From Acridotheres tristis (Eukaryota > Chordata > Aves > Passeriformes > Sturnidae), in the NCBI GenBank assembly GCA_037013685.1, contig CM072894.1, positions 7,194,841 through 7,258,840 on the forward strand: a stretch of DNA of 64,000 bases, written 5' to 3'. The notes under the pieces are model-generated. The model saw only the letters and a list, made by a program, of their open reading frames with translations, was not told the origin of the DNA and ran no database searches. This document shows, in pieces, positions 38,234 through 50,300 of the stretch. Position 1 is the stretch's first letter, and every line of letters starts with the position of its first letter. Both the position numbers and the translations under genes were made by a program.

Positions 38234-38319
38234 ATGGTGGCGCCGGGCGCGCTCCGCGTGGTGCGGTGCGGGGGAGGCACCCTGCGCGGAGCCCGGGCCG
38301 TGTTCTCCTCCGACTCCAA
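38234..38319 (+). CDS. WDR75: WDR75 coding exon 1
   Basis: Encodes the N-terminus, MVAPGALRVVRCGG through VFSSDSK. It lies in the CpG island and is very GC-rich. The last codon is split AA|G; the intron starts GCAAGT, so the donor is GC rather than GT. Ends in phase 2. The start context ACAAGATGGTGG is a strong Kozak site and also resembles a YY1 motif (inference). Confidence 0.92.
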
Positions 38320-41300
38320 GCAAGTGGGGCGGGGGAGCCGGGGGGTCGTGCTCGGGGGGGGGCTCCTGAGCTCCGAGCGGGGCTCTTCCCGCTGGTGTCC
38401 CCGCGGCCTGCGGCTGCCGCGGGGCGGCCGGGCCCCCTTCGGGCGGGCTAACAGCGTTGTATCCCCTGCAGGTACCTTCTGTACGTGTCGGGGGACTTCG
38501 TGAAGGTGTACAGCGTGAACACCGAGGAGACCCTGCGGCTCATCGGCGGCCACACCGACCTGGTGACCGGCATCCAGCTGAACCCGCACAACCACATGCA
38601 GGTTTGAGGGGGGATGGCCGGGCTGCCCCCGTGTGCCACCGCGGGGGCTCTCCCGGGGCTGGCTGCAGTTTGGGAAGGGGCTGGCAGTGATTAGGGCATG
38701 GCCCAGCTGATGTTTCGCTGAAATCTGACAAGCTTGTCAGTTTCCTACAGACACAAGCGTGAAATGTCATGTGGATTACGCTCCTTGAATGGAATGACAG
38801 AAAAACGGAAATATAGCAAAATTTCCGGTTCATTGATTGAAAGGGTAGAAGAAGCATGTGAGAAAATCAGAAATACTGTGCTTGGTGTTCGGCCTTCTGT
38901 ATCTGCTGGTACTGATGCAGATGTGAATAATCCCTTTAACTTGCCCAGTGGCTCCCTCTGCCCCCAACCTGCCTTCCCTGCTCCTTGTTTGCTTGGGCTT
39001 TTTTGGTGTCGGGATATAAACGAGAGTTGTTTACCAAGAGGGACTGATCTGTATATTAGCTGTGCAACGTTAGATGTTCCCATGGTGGGTATCTGTGCAT
39101 TCAGTCTCTGTGACAATGTCTATTTTGAACTAGAGTAATAGTGTTGTACTTGCCCTTTATTTGAGGGCAGCACAGAGCTGGTCTCTGTCCTGTGGTTTTT
39201 ACCTGGAATTGTAGTTGTGATTTTATGTAGAATCTGGCTTTGATATATTGCTATTACTTACATAGTTGTTTTTGGCTTTTTTTCTTCAGCTCTATTCTTG
39301 CTCTCTCGATGGCACCATTAAGCTGTGGGACTTCGTGGATGGGATTCCCATTAAAGTATGTGGAGTTAATTCCTGTTAAGAACATGTCAAAAATGGGCAC
39401 AAATCAGTCTGAGATGGGTTGTTCTACTATTAACACAACCTAAAAGACATCTAATTATGGCAGTAATAGAATGTGTGATGATGATGATGCAGATCCTTTT
39501 GGGGAAGAAGATAGGAGATGTACTGACATACTGACTTTGCTACCTGCTGCAGTTTAGAGTCCAGTGTAGCTCTGGGAAGTGTGCTGCAGTTTGGGATACA
39601 CCAATAGGAATTGATCCAGTGGCTTGAAAATTTGGGCTGCTTACTCTTGCCCACATTTTCCACTAAATACCCACCCCTGGGTGTGCCTTCTGCTTTTTAT
39701 TAGGGATATGTTGAGGCTTTTCAATAATTCTGATGTCTCATATTTTATTAGTACTGTTTTAACATTTGTATTAGTCCTTCATAGAATAAAGATGTATTTG
39801 TCTTAGAATCGAGGATTTTAATTAATATGTGAATGTTTCTTTAAGACATGATTTCCTTATTTCAAAGACATACACACAAATGCAGTAATTGCTGATTTCC
39901 TTCTCTTTTTTTCTTCAGACTTTCACTGTAGGAACCAAACTTCTGGCACTGTACATACTTGCTAGTGCTGAGGACTCGGTGTTTGTTGTCATTCCAAAGA
40001 AGGGTGAACGAGGTACAGTACAAGTAGCATCATCCATGTCACCTCAGTCATTCTGTGTCTGTGCTGCTGTCCCAGCAGAGAGCTGTATGCTGCAAGAATG
40101 GGCTTTAATATGTTAATTGTGAAATATTATTTAAATCCTGTGGCAAAATCTGTAGTCCTGCATTTTGTACCTCTTTCATTCTTATTCTGTGATATCCGTC
40201 ATTCTAATATTTGTCTAGAAGAGTGCTTGTCTTTGCTTTTGGAGCATGTAGTGCATGGATGTGGTCTCGTAGATGCAGTTCATCTTTGAGCAGTGCTCAC
40301 CAAGGTACAGGTTGTACGACTGAAGCCGGGTGTGAGTGTCGGAAATTATTATCCCACCTTAGGTAGTATTACCATAAACTGATCTGTCCTATTCACAGCA
40401 TGCCTAGGTATTTTTAATGGGATTTTGTCTACAATAAAAACAGCTTGGCCTTATTGTATACTATAATATATCGGTACTTCAGAGCAAGACCAAATACTGT
40501 GCAGCTTCCCATGGATTCTGCTTACACTTGCACTGATACTCACTGTCTGGTCCTCATTTTTCAGTGCTACTGTTGGTTTCAGACAGATTTTTTTTCTTTG
40601 GTCAGATACATTCCAGCTGGTCTCAGTTAAGCTGTCAAAAGGAATAGGCCAAGATCTCGAAGGCAAGGAGCTCACAGTGGTTCTGGATGGTGTGGGTTCA
40701 TCAATGAAGCACATTGCTTTTGGAAGAGAAGTATGTTCACCTTTGGGTTTTTTTTCTCTGCATTGTTGGTTGGTTGGTTGGGGTTTTTTTCCTCTCATAT
40801 GAACTCTATTCTGTTTATGCCTTTACACAAAGCATAGCAGTACTGTAATAAAACTGAAAGTAAATTAATCAGTGTAAGAATTATGCTATCTTTAATACTG
40901 CAGAAACAAAAAAGAAACTTTGACACTTAAAACGGGAAAATATTAACATCAGCTTGTATGTTTTCAGTGTAAAGTACTTTGTAGTGAAATGTGCTTTATT
41001 TTTTTCTGAAAACATAATCTGAATATGAAAACATAATCTGTATGTCCTAAATGGCTTTACTTTAACAGGGTTCATATGTGGTGTCAGTGAAGGATGTGAA
41101 CCTCCAAGTTTATTTTTTTAAACGGAAACTGTTGAACAGGTAAGAACGAGCATGAAAATGTCAGGTATTGATTCAGTCTGATCTATCCTAAATGTTTTTT
41201 AACTCATGATGTGTGCACACATGATCTCAGATTTGGTTTTCTGGAGGGGATGTAGTCACTGTATAAGAAGCTTCCTGTAGAAGTGAACAGTGAGCAGATC

Positions 41301-44300
41301 ATTGGTAGTGTTACCTTACCTTTGCAGCTCAGGAAAGCATTTTTTTTCCAGTTAAATACTTAGGTGGATGCTGACCTGAAATAAGTGACATAGTTTGGGC
41401 ACGGCCTAGACAGTGGGAGGGAAGCAGGAGAAAAGGAAAGAGAAGGAAGCAAAAACTCTTCCAGTGTGATTTCAGGTGAAGAATTAAGGAAATCAAGCGG
41501 AAAATAAATCTCTCACTATTTTTGAGAGTGCATGTAACCATAGCAACTTTAAAATGTTTAATTTTGTTAATCAGAATTATTTTTATGTGCACTAGCTGAT
41601 CCTTTTGAAGATTTGTTTTAGAACAACCAACATAACTCTTACAATTAAAGTTACTTTCTTTACTTTTGAAGGTTTTCTTTAAGTACAATGAAGACAAAAG
41701 GAGACAATCGCTTCAGTTGTGTTGTGTGCCATCCTAAGGAGGATTGCATTGCAACTGGCCATGCTGATGGAAAGATTCGCCTCTGGTATGTGCATTTTGC
41801 TTAACTGTGTATCCCATAAACTCCTCTGACTGTAGGAATTAAGTCAAACCCAAGCAAAGCAGTCTGATTTGTCCTTAGCATTGCCATTTTTAGAAGTCAG
41901 AATGAGCAATGAACCTGCAGTGCTGACAGTGTATATGCCAAGTGGAAAAAATGCCTATGTTAAATTATGCTCCACTGAATCTAAACTTAGGTGTAAAATG
42001 TAATGCAAAGCAGCTGAAATAAGTCTTTATGGGCAAGTGAGAGACAGCACATCAATGGACAACATGATTAAAAACATTATATGGTTAAGTTGCTCCCAGC
42101 GCTGAGTTGCTGAGAACATCTGTGAAGTGTGGACCAGGAGGGGTCTGAAAACCTTCCCTTGTCCTTCATCTCTTGTCTAGAAGTTAGAGGACAGGATTAT
42201 AAAATTGATTCAATTAGATATTTCCTTTTGCTTACTATGTTGTTGATGTTGTCAGTAAATAATTGTTTTGTTCTTCTCCACACAGGAGGAATTTCCACCA
42301 CAGAAAAGAGTACACATATTCCACACTGCACTGGCATCATGATATTGTCATGGATCTGGCTTTTACTATGGAGGGTGAGTGAAAGAAAAATAAAAACCGA
42401 AACAAAGCAATTAAAAAACCCTACCAAAACCCAAGAAAATCTCCATCAAACAGAAGTTTCTGAAATTTGGAGTGTTGCAGCAGACAGGGAAGAATCTATA
42501 GAAGCTCCAAGTTTATCCACTTACTAAAAGTTAATTTCTAGAATTTTAAGTATATCCAGGAAGGATCTGAAATAAAAATGAAAGGAGTTATTTTTTAATA
42601 TGCATTTTGATTGGCATTTAAAATGTCAAATATCTGCCTTCTGTGGTAGAAAGAAAAATCTAAGCCTTTCTCTCACCTCTTCTCCTCACCTCCACTCTTC
42701 TTCCCCTTCTGTTTCATTAATAATACCATTGAGTTCTTGCCAGTTTCACTTGCATCCAAATAAATTCTCTGAGCTCAAACCTGCTGCCAGAAATATTACA
42801 CTTTTATCTGAATTATTCTCCTTAAGGTATTTCTCACTGCAAAGTACTTCTCACAGAAGGAGAACAATTCAACCTTATCCTAACACAAATATCCAGCTGA
42901 TTCCGAAAGCAATGGGATCTACTACTCCCAAAGCATTGCTTAAATTTCACTCTAGACACAAGTTCCTGTTACTTAATCCAATTTTCTCTAGCAATTTAAC
43001 AGGGGATAATGAGAAGCATGTCTGTGTGTATTGCCCAGGCTTGATATAATTGTTTATTTGGGACAGTTTAGAAAGTTTTGAGAAACTCATGTCTGTCTGT
43101 TACAAAGACACAAGCTGCTGATTTTATTTCTTTTTAAGCGAAGCCTTTTAACTGTATTTTCTTGCTGGAAAAGGAACCAGGTTGCTGAGTGGTGGAGTTG
43201 AATCTGTTCTAGTCCAGTGGCACAATGAATCTTCATGCCAGAAGGATTTCCTGCCTCGTTTGGGGTCTCCTATCGAGTACATCTCCATGGCCTCTGACGG
43301 CGTTCTCTGCTGCACCTTGCACACAGACAACAGTAAGCCAAAACACATCCAAGTATCACTTCAATGGAAATGAAAATCTGTAGGAGCTTTATTTTGTTGA
43401 TTTTGGATGAATTAACTAAGAACTACATAAAATTTCATTAGTGATCTGAAAAAAGCAGATGCTGCTTCTTTTCCTGTTTGATCAGTTCTGTGAATTTGCC
43501 TGGTCACTGCTGTAACTTGACTTTCCACCTTGGTGTCATAAACTGTGAAAATACACATTTACAGTACAGATGGTTACAGTCCCTTTCCCACCATGAGGTG
43601 TGTGCCTTTTGCAAGATTTGGTCTGTTTTCTCTTTCAGGAATATCAATAATCAACAGCAACCTAAGGTTTTCCAAAAGTATTCAAGGGCTAATCAAAAGT
43701 AGGTGCAGTAAAATTTATCTTCAGCTTAGAGGGTGGAATGTGTCACTTGAAAGCTTTGGTCATTTGTCACCTGATTCTTGTTTCCAGGTAGGGACATCAA
43801 GACTGGCCTAGTAGTTGATCCTAGAACCAAAGCTTTGGTCCTGAATGGAGAGCCAGGCCACTTGCAGTTCTATTCCCTCGAGAGTGACCAACAGTTGTTC
43901 AGTGTAAGTTGGATGGGCTTGTACCAAAACTTTAACTTAGTCAAGTAACGTGTGCATCAGAATTATTTGAAGACTTAATATGGCAAATGGGAAAAAAAAC
44001 TTGCAGCTATCCCACAAGGCTGGATTCCAGGTTGAGATATTCTTGGCTTTATCTCTGACTTCACTTGCTAAGCAAATCTAAATATTGATACTGAAAAAAG
44101 TACTCTAAAACAGTCTGCTATCCTGTTAAATGTCAAAAATTTGTAGGTAAAACACCTTCAAATTACTTTTCATTTTTTCCTACACTTTGCATCACTGTGG
44201 AATGCACATGCTCTAATTCTTCTTTCCCAACATGTTGGTGTACTTCTTTGTGCCACGGCCCAGTCAGATCTAACAGGAGCCTTCAGAGCATCCTTTCTGC

Positions 44301-47300
44301 ATGCTTTCATGAGTGGGATGTCTTAGAGCTCTGCCTGCATTTTGAGATGCACCCTTGCCTTGCCTTGCAGCTGGACATTGTGCAGCGGCAGTACATCCAC
44401 CAGGCGGGTCTGAAGCAGTCGGACCTGGTGAAGGTGGCGTTCAGCGCCCGTGGCACCTGGCTGGCCACAGTCGAGGAGAGTGAAGAAGTGACTGACCCCG
44501 AGCTGCAGCTCAAGCTGTGGCTCTACAATGAGGAAATACAAAGGTAAGGGTAGCAGCTGGCCTCCCAGCTGTCAGTCACACAAATCCCTGCATAGGGCTC
44601 TTCCACATCTGGGAATCTGCCATGCACACTACAGCATCTGCAGCAGAGCACGGAGTTGCACTGAATACACACAGGAAATAATTGCTCTGGATCTGTTTTA
44701 CTTATAGTAGTCAGAGACTATTGTAACCATGGGACTTAAATTCACATATTTTCTTGGTATTAAAAATCATGGACCTGACAGAATGGCTCTGTAGCTTGTA
44801 TTGTTTTCCCACCTCTGTGTGGACTAATTGATTAGTCCTTCTCCAGAAGGTACAGAAGATTGTCATTATATTGTTGGTGTCTGTCTTTAGCTAACATTTG
44901 CATCTGGTTAATACCCGTTTCTTGATTTTCCTATGTAAAAAATTACATTTTGATGACAAATTTTTATTTTCTTAAGGAAACAAGGCAAAATAAAGGTACT
45001 GCACTGATCAACCACATGACTGATTTTCTAGAGTATTTGAGAGATGCTTGCCTAATGATAATTCTTGGTGCTGGGCTACTGTATGGAAGTCATTAGGGAA
45101 ACCTGATCTGTTAATGCAATACCATTTAGCTGTCTTAATTAGAAATTCCTTCGATTACTCTTACTCTTCTCCCTGCCCATTCCAGAATCAACTTGAAGTC
45201 TTCCCAAATTTCAAATGAAATATGAATGAATATGAAATGAAATATGAATGGCAAGCTTCTAGCTTCTATCTATCTTCTTCTTCTATCTTCTTTTCCTATA
45301 GCTTTGAGCTGAACACCAGAATAAACACGCCCCATGACAACCGCATCACAGACATGTGCTTTCGTGACATGGATGAACTGGGAGATGACTCTCTCATACT
45401 GGTAACAACTGGCAGAGACTGTGTTTTTAAAGTCTGGGTGATGGTAGAAGACACTGATCCAGAAGGTAAGGGTGACCAAAATATAACTTAGTCTTACTTG
45501 CACCTTGTAACATTGAACCATGAGAATAACCTAAGTTGGTAGGGGCCTACAATGACATTTGAAGTTATGCTGGAGAAATGAAGATCCTGCTTTCATTTGC
45601 TTAGTCCCCTGCATTGATCTGCTTCTGCTGCTGCATGAAGTACTGTAGTTCCACAGTATTAATTTGGTATGGAGGTTCCTGAAATAGCCAAAGACCTTAA
45701 CAAGCTGCTGTACAAGGGAATGGCAGCCTGTGCTCATTGGTTGAAGAATTGTTTGTGGTAATGATTTTCCCATGCTGAGAAAAAAGATTTTTGTCAGTCT
45801 TCTGGGTAGGCTTTTCATTTGAGACTCCTGCTTAAAGGAGCAGGATACAGAAATGTGTTACTCTGTTTGAGCTGACTTAGTGTAAAATAATAGCATTTTT
45901 GCAATTCTACAGGTACACCACTTCAGAGTTCATTTTTTTGAACATCCTTCCTTTCCATTAGGTACTTGAACATCATAGAATGGGTATTCAGGTATTTCTG
46001 AGATACTTCTAATAACCAAATTTCACCTCTTGAAAGACATGCTGATGTTCACTTCTTTCAAACACACCATCTATGTATGTTTATTGATTGCTCTGTATGA
46101 CTTTGAACGTGAAATACAAAAGATTTCCAACTTGTTAATGTCCTTGTACTTAAATGTTATTACAGTGTCAGGCACACTAAAGTGAAGTGGCACTTTGCTG
46201 CCACTTAGATGTCTTGTCATTTCATGCCTAAGTAGCTGTGACAGTAGTCCTGCTGAACTGCTTGCAGCTTAGTAATCTGTTTGTCTTTTCATGGGCAGGT
46301 GAAAACATGTTCAAAAGTACTTTGGAGCTACTGGGGTTTCCATTTGGCAAACTTTGCCGAACTTTCTCTTTTCAAGCTCTTTGTTCCTCAACTATGGTTG
46401 AAGACAAAAAGACAAAACCTTGTGTTGTTTATTAGTAACCACTCAATGGTATCTAAAAGAGTTTTTGGATTTGCTTTTTTTCATAAATTATTCTGAGGCT
46501 AAATTATATCTTAACTTAATGAGCAGATACTTTGATCTTGAGTATAGTGTCAGTTGGGGATGAAAATTTCTTTTTCCTTCCACAAAATAGTTTTGTATCT
46601 GCTGACTGGCCTCATCAGGGTGTTTCTATTTTAAGTGACTACAGGGTTCTGTTTTATGGCATATATAAAAGTACCAATTAGTGGTGACTGCTGTGGTATA
46701 TTTCCCCAGTGGGGCAGAAAGAAAGGCTCAGGTAGAAAGGCTTGACATGCTGCAGCTTCTCTGCAGCAAATAGTAGTTTACCAAAGAATTCCTCAGTTGA
46801 GTTGACTCGTGTGTGCTAATTGCAGCAGGTCTCTTGCTGGGCCCCTAGATGGTGCCATGCAGTTGGAAGTACTCAATCATTTCTGGCTTTTTTTTTTTTT
46901 TTTTTTTTTTTTTTTCATAACAGGCAGGTCTTGTAATCATCGACTTGTAGCCATTACATAAAGAGTATCTTAGCATAGGGTGATTTTCCTTTTTTTCCTC
47001 ATCCTACTCAAATGTTTCAAAAGCATGCTGTAGGAATTATTTTATACTGGGAAATGTATGTTAATGCAGTAAATACATCACTTTGCTCCAGTTTATTTTC
47101 TGGTATCTATCATCAGTGGGAAAGGTGTCCCAGCAGAATGCAGTGGCAGGTCAACCAACACAAGGAAGCAGGCTAGTGGGTCACTTGGTGATCTTCCGAT
47201 CTTCTATAAATAAACCATGAGCTTTGTTAGACTCAAATGCAAGCTGTGTTCAGATTTGAGTAATGCTCATGTGTTTTTGCTAGAGTTATGACAGAACAAT

Positions 47301-50300
47301 TTTTTCAGAACAATAAGTGTTGAGTCTACTTGACTATCATTTTACCTAACCTCTGCCTCTTTGAGGGCCCCGTTAAAGGACTTGGCAAAATAAGCATGAA
47401 TATTGTACCATGTCAGTCTCAAGGTTCACTGTTCAAATGCAAAACTGACGACAAATGAAAACCCTACCAGCTGTTTCTTATATTAGAACAGGGCAGATTC
47501 TCTGTACTCTTCAAAAATTGTGAAAGAAAACTGTCTATTTTGCAATAATAATTGATTTCTTCTTTCTTCATGTATAGACTTGAATTAACTGGCTTGTTTA
47601 TTCAACACAGCACAGCAGAGTGTGAGCTGGAGCTGTGACTTTGTAGGCAGCTACCACAACTACCAAGCTACAAATTGCTGCTTCTCAGAAGATGGCTCTT
47701 TGCTTGCTGTTAGCTTTGAAGAAACTGTCACTGTATGGGATTCACTTACTTGGGATCTTAAGTGTACATTCTGCCATCCACCTGGAAATATAAGGTACAT
47801 TTTTCATATGCTCTTTTATGTCTCATTTGAACTGTCAGAAAAGAATCAATTCATAGCAGTCCAAGACCTTGTATATGTTTATAAACATATACATATAAAC
47901 ACTGAATTTATCAGTCTTAAATTCATATATAGAAAAGACTAAAATGGCTTTAAGGTGGTTAGTTAAAAATATTGTTAAAAACAAGATCGAATGCTGCAGT
48001 TCCTTCTTACTTGCTTATGTCTCCTGTACCTCCCATCCTGAAATCTGTATCATGGAGCACACAAGTAGTGTGTTGATAGCTCTTCTCTTTTTCCTCATTA
48101 ATCCGGGGGTGAATCAAAGTCCTGGAAAAGTGTAAATTCAAGAAGTTGGTTCTTTATTCGTGTATGCATACATGCAATAAACCATAAAGGCATGATGACC
48201 TTATCTGTACTATGAAATACATATCTTATCCTCTCTAACTTCTGTTTGAAAATCCATGTTTTCCTGGCAGACTATCCCAGCAATGCTCCATTGTATGCTG
48301 TCATGATAAAAGACATCAACATTGTGTGGTCACAATATTTTAAAGGCTTTTGATACAAAGAATCATAGCAGCATACAGAGGTTTCTCCCTTCCATGTGTT
48401 GTGTGTATGTTTGTAAGCTTTTATTTTGTGTGATGTTTATATTGATCCTCTAAGATTAGAAATTGAGAAATGTTATTCTGAAACTGGTGTGCAGGAAGAT
48501 TGTGGGAGGCATGTGAGCCACCAGCTTGGTGCAGTGGCAGGCTTTTCCCAGGCCAGCTGCCTCATCTTACAACCTTTACCATTTGTTATATTAAAAGGAA
48601 ATAAATTACTCCAGAAATGTAATTAATTACTGTATTACTTGAATAACTTCAAAGTTGATATACAAATTCTGTCCCTTACTAGCATTTTCGAAAATCTTTT
48701 ATCATAAGGTTTCCTGTTCTTCTCAGACAAAAGACTGAGAATTTAAATCACATGCTTTCTTCAACTGGAATAATTTACAATAGCCTTTTTTTAACTAGTT
48801 CTCTCGTTCTAGTTCCTCAACAATAGTAAAACTTCTTTAAATATGGAAGTTATTTTCCAATCCCAATGTGAATACTTACAATTATGTACGGATTTGTAAT
48901 TTATTTAAGCATTTAAAATCCCTCCTTTATATTGGAATGCTGTAGAAACATGTAATCCTTACATATTTATGCACACTTTAAATCATCAGACTTATTTGAT
49001 AGTTGTGTGTGGAGTTTAATGCCACTAGAGGTGAATGCAAAAAACAAACTTTGGATTTAGGTCCCAAAACTAAATCATAACTGAATGGTTTTTGTGACTT
49101 GTGAGTAATTGCTACATAGAAAAACAAAGATGAACTCTGAAGGTGACTAACTTGTTTTGACTCTTTACTTCTGTAGGAACATCTGCTTTGGGAGACTAAC
49201 ATGTTCCAAGTACCTTATTGGTGCCACTGATTATGGCTTTCTGTGTTGCTGGAACCTGCTCACTTGTGCATGTAAGATCAGCCTGAATGTGTGCCAGAGT
49301 AATTTATTACTTGAAATTACTGTGAAACCTTGAAATAGTTCTAGTTCAATTCCAGATTTAAGACACTACACAATACCTTGTGGAAACAGGATGATTTTCA
49401 TACTTAGGATAGTATCCTATCCATGTGCATGTGCTTTGTGTGTGTGTGCTGAATAAATTTTAAGTTAGGTAAACAATAACTCAGTAGTTGGTAGTATTTC
49501 TTACACTTGTGTAGTAGTTAGTAGCATTTGTGTGTTTTTATTCACCAGGGAATGAGTGGAGCTGCCTCTTCCAGCACCCAAGGCCCTGTGTGTTGTTTGT
49601 TTCACCTTTTGTTTGGCTCCTTTTCACCTCTGGCTCTTGCTGTGCTTGCTTTTCAGTGGAGTGGAGTGCCCAGCTCAATGTCGTAGTTCTGCAACCTGAT
49701 CCCCTTTCTGAGTATATTGCTGCAGTCTCATGGCTCTCCAAAGAGTCCAGCTGTAAGTATAAAGCTTTCTTTGACAAGTCATAATCAGCAGAATTTAAAA
49801 CTGGGGAAGCACAATTTCTAGAAAAGGTTTTCTTAGAATTTAGACCATGAAAGCTGGAGAGGGACTTCAGTGTGTGCTTGCACCTGTGGAAACATGTGAC
49901 AGCAGCATTCAAATGAAGTGTGTTACCTTTTCTTCCAGCAGGTAGTTTCAGGTACAGCATATATCCCAGGATTAACCACAGTTTCTGGGTGTGGGTCTCA
50001 AGTGTTCTTAAGCCTCTCTTGTAAAGGCAGAACTGTGCAGCTACATTTTAGAGCTCTGACATTAAATTAAGATAACTCCTCCTCCTACAGAAATGTTAAT
50101 TTCCAAGTATGTTTTCTGGACTGGAGTACTGTGAAAGTTCCTTCTATTATTGAGTAAAATTACCCAGTTATATTCCTGTAAACTGGGGTTTGGAGGCAAT
50201 TCTGGCATTTCTGGCTGTGATATGCAGGGCTTTGACAGCCAGCCAGGAGCGTTAAGAATTTCCTGATTTAAAAAGAAGATATTCTTGGTTTTGCAGTGTT

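Larger units (their letters stand above)
36650..38680. promoter_or_regulatory. CpG island spanning the WDR75 5' end
   Basis: CpG dinucleotides become frequent from about 36.65 kb, are dense from about 37.4 kb and fall away after exon 2, in contrast to the CpG-poor flanks. It contains the CCAAT array, exons 1-2 and intron 1, which is strongly G-rich on the + strand (several G-runs at 38,326-38,368 that could form quadruplexes). Typical of a housekeeping promoter. Confidence 0.85.

Noticed and set aside
38324..38325. GT donor four bases after the end of exon 1.
   Set aside because: Using it shifts the frame and destroys the conserved YLLYVSGDF segment in exon 2.
37814..38503. Long open frame (229 codons) through the promoter, and a 191-codon frame in another phase.
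   Set aside because: They translate the GC-rich promoter repeat and read exon 1 and intron 1 without regard to splicing. Low-complexity G/A/R/P content is the usual product of such DNA; exon 1 uses its own ATG at 38234.
39475..39540. C/D snoRNA-like segment in WDR75 intron 3: GTGATGA near 39476 and CTGA near 39523-39535.
   Set aside because: The C box is part of a GATGAT repeat, no terminal stem pairs convincingly, and no rRNA-complementary guide was recognised.
43788..43791. Alternative acceptor (GTAG) four bases into exon 11.
   Set aside because: It would put the well-conserved DPRTKALVLNG segment out of frame.
46225..46280. Hairpin (AGCTG/CAGCT) in intron 13 as a possible H/ACA snoRNA half.
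   Set aside because: Only a short stem, with no second hairpin or properly placed ACA box.
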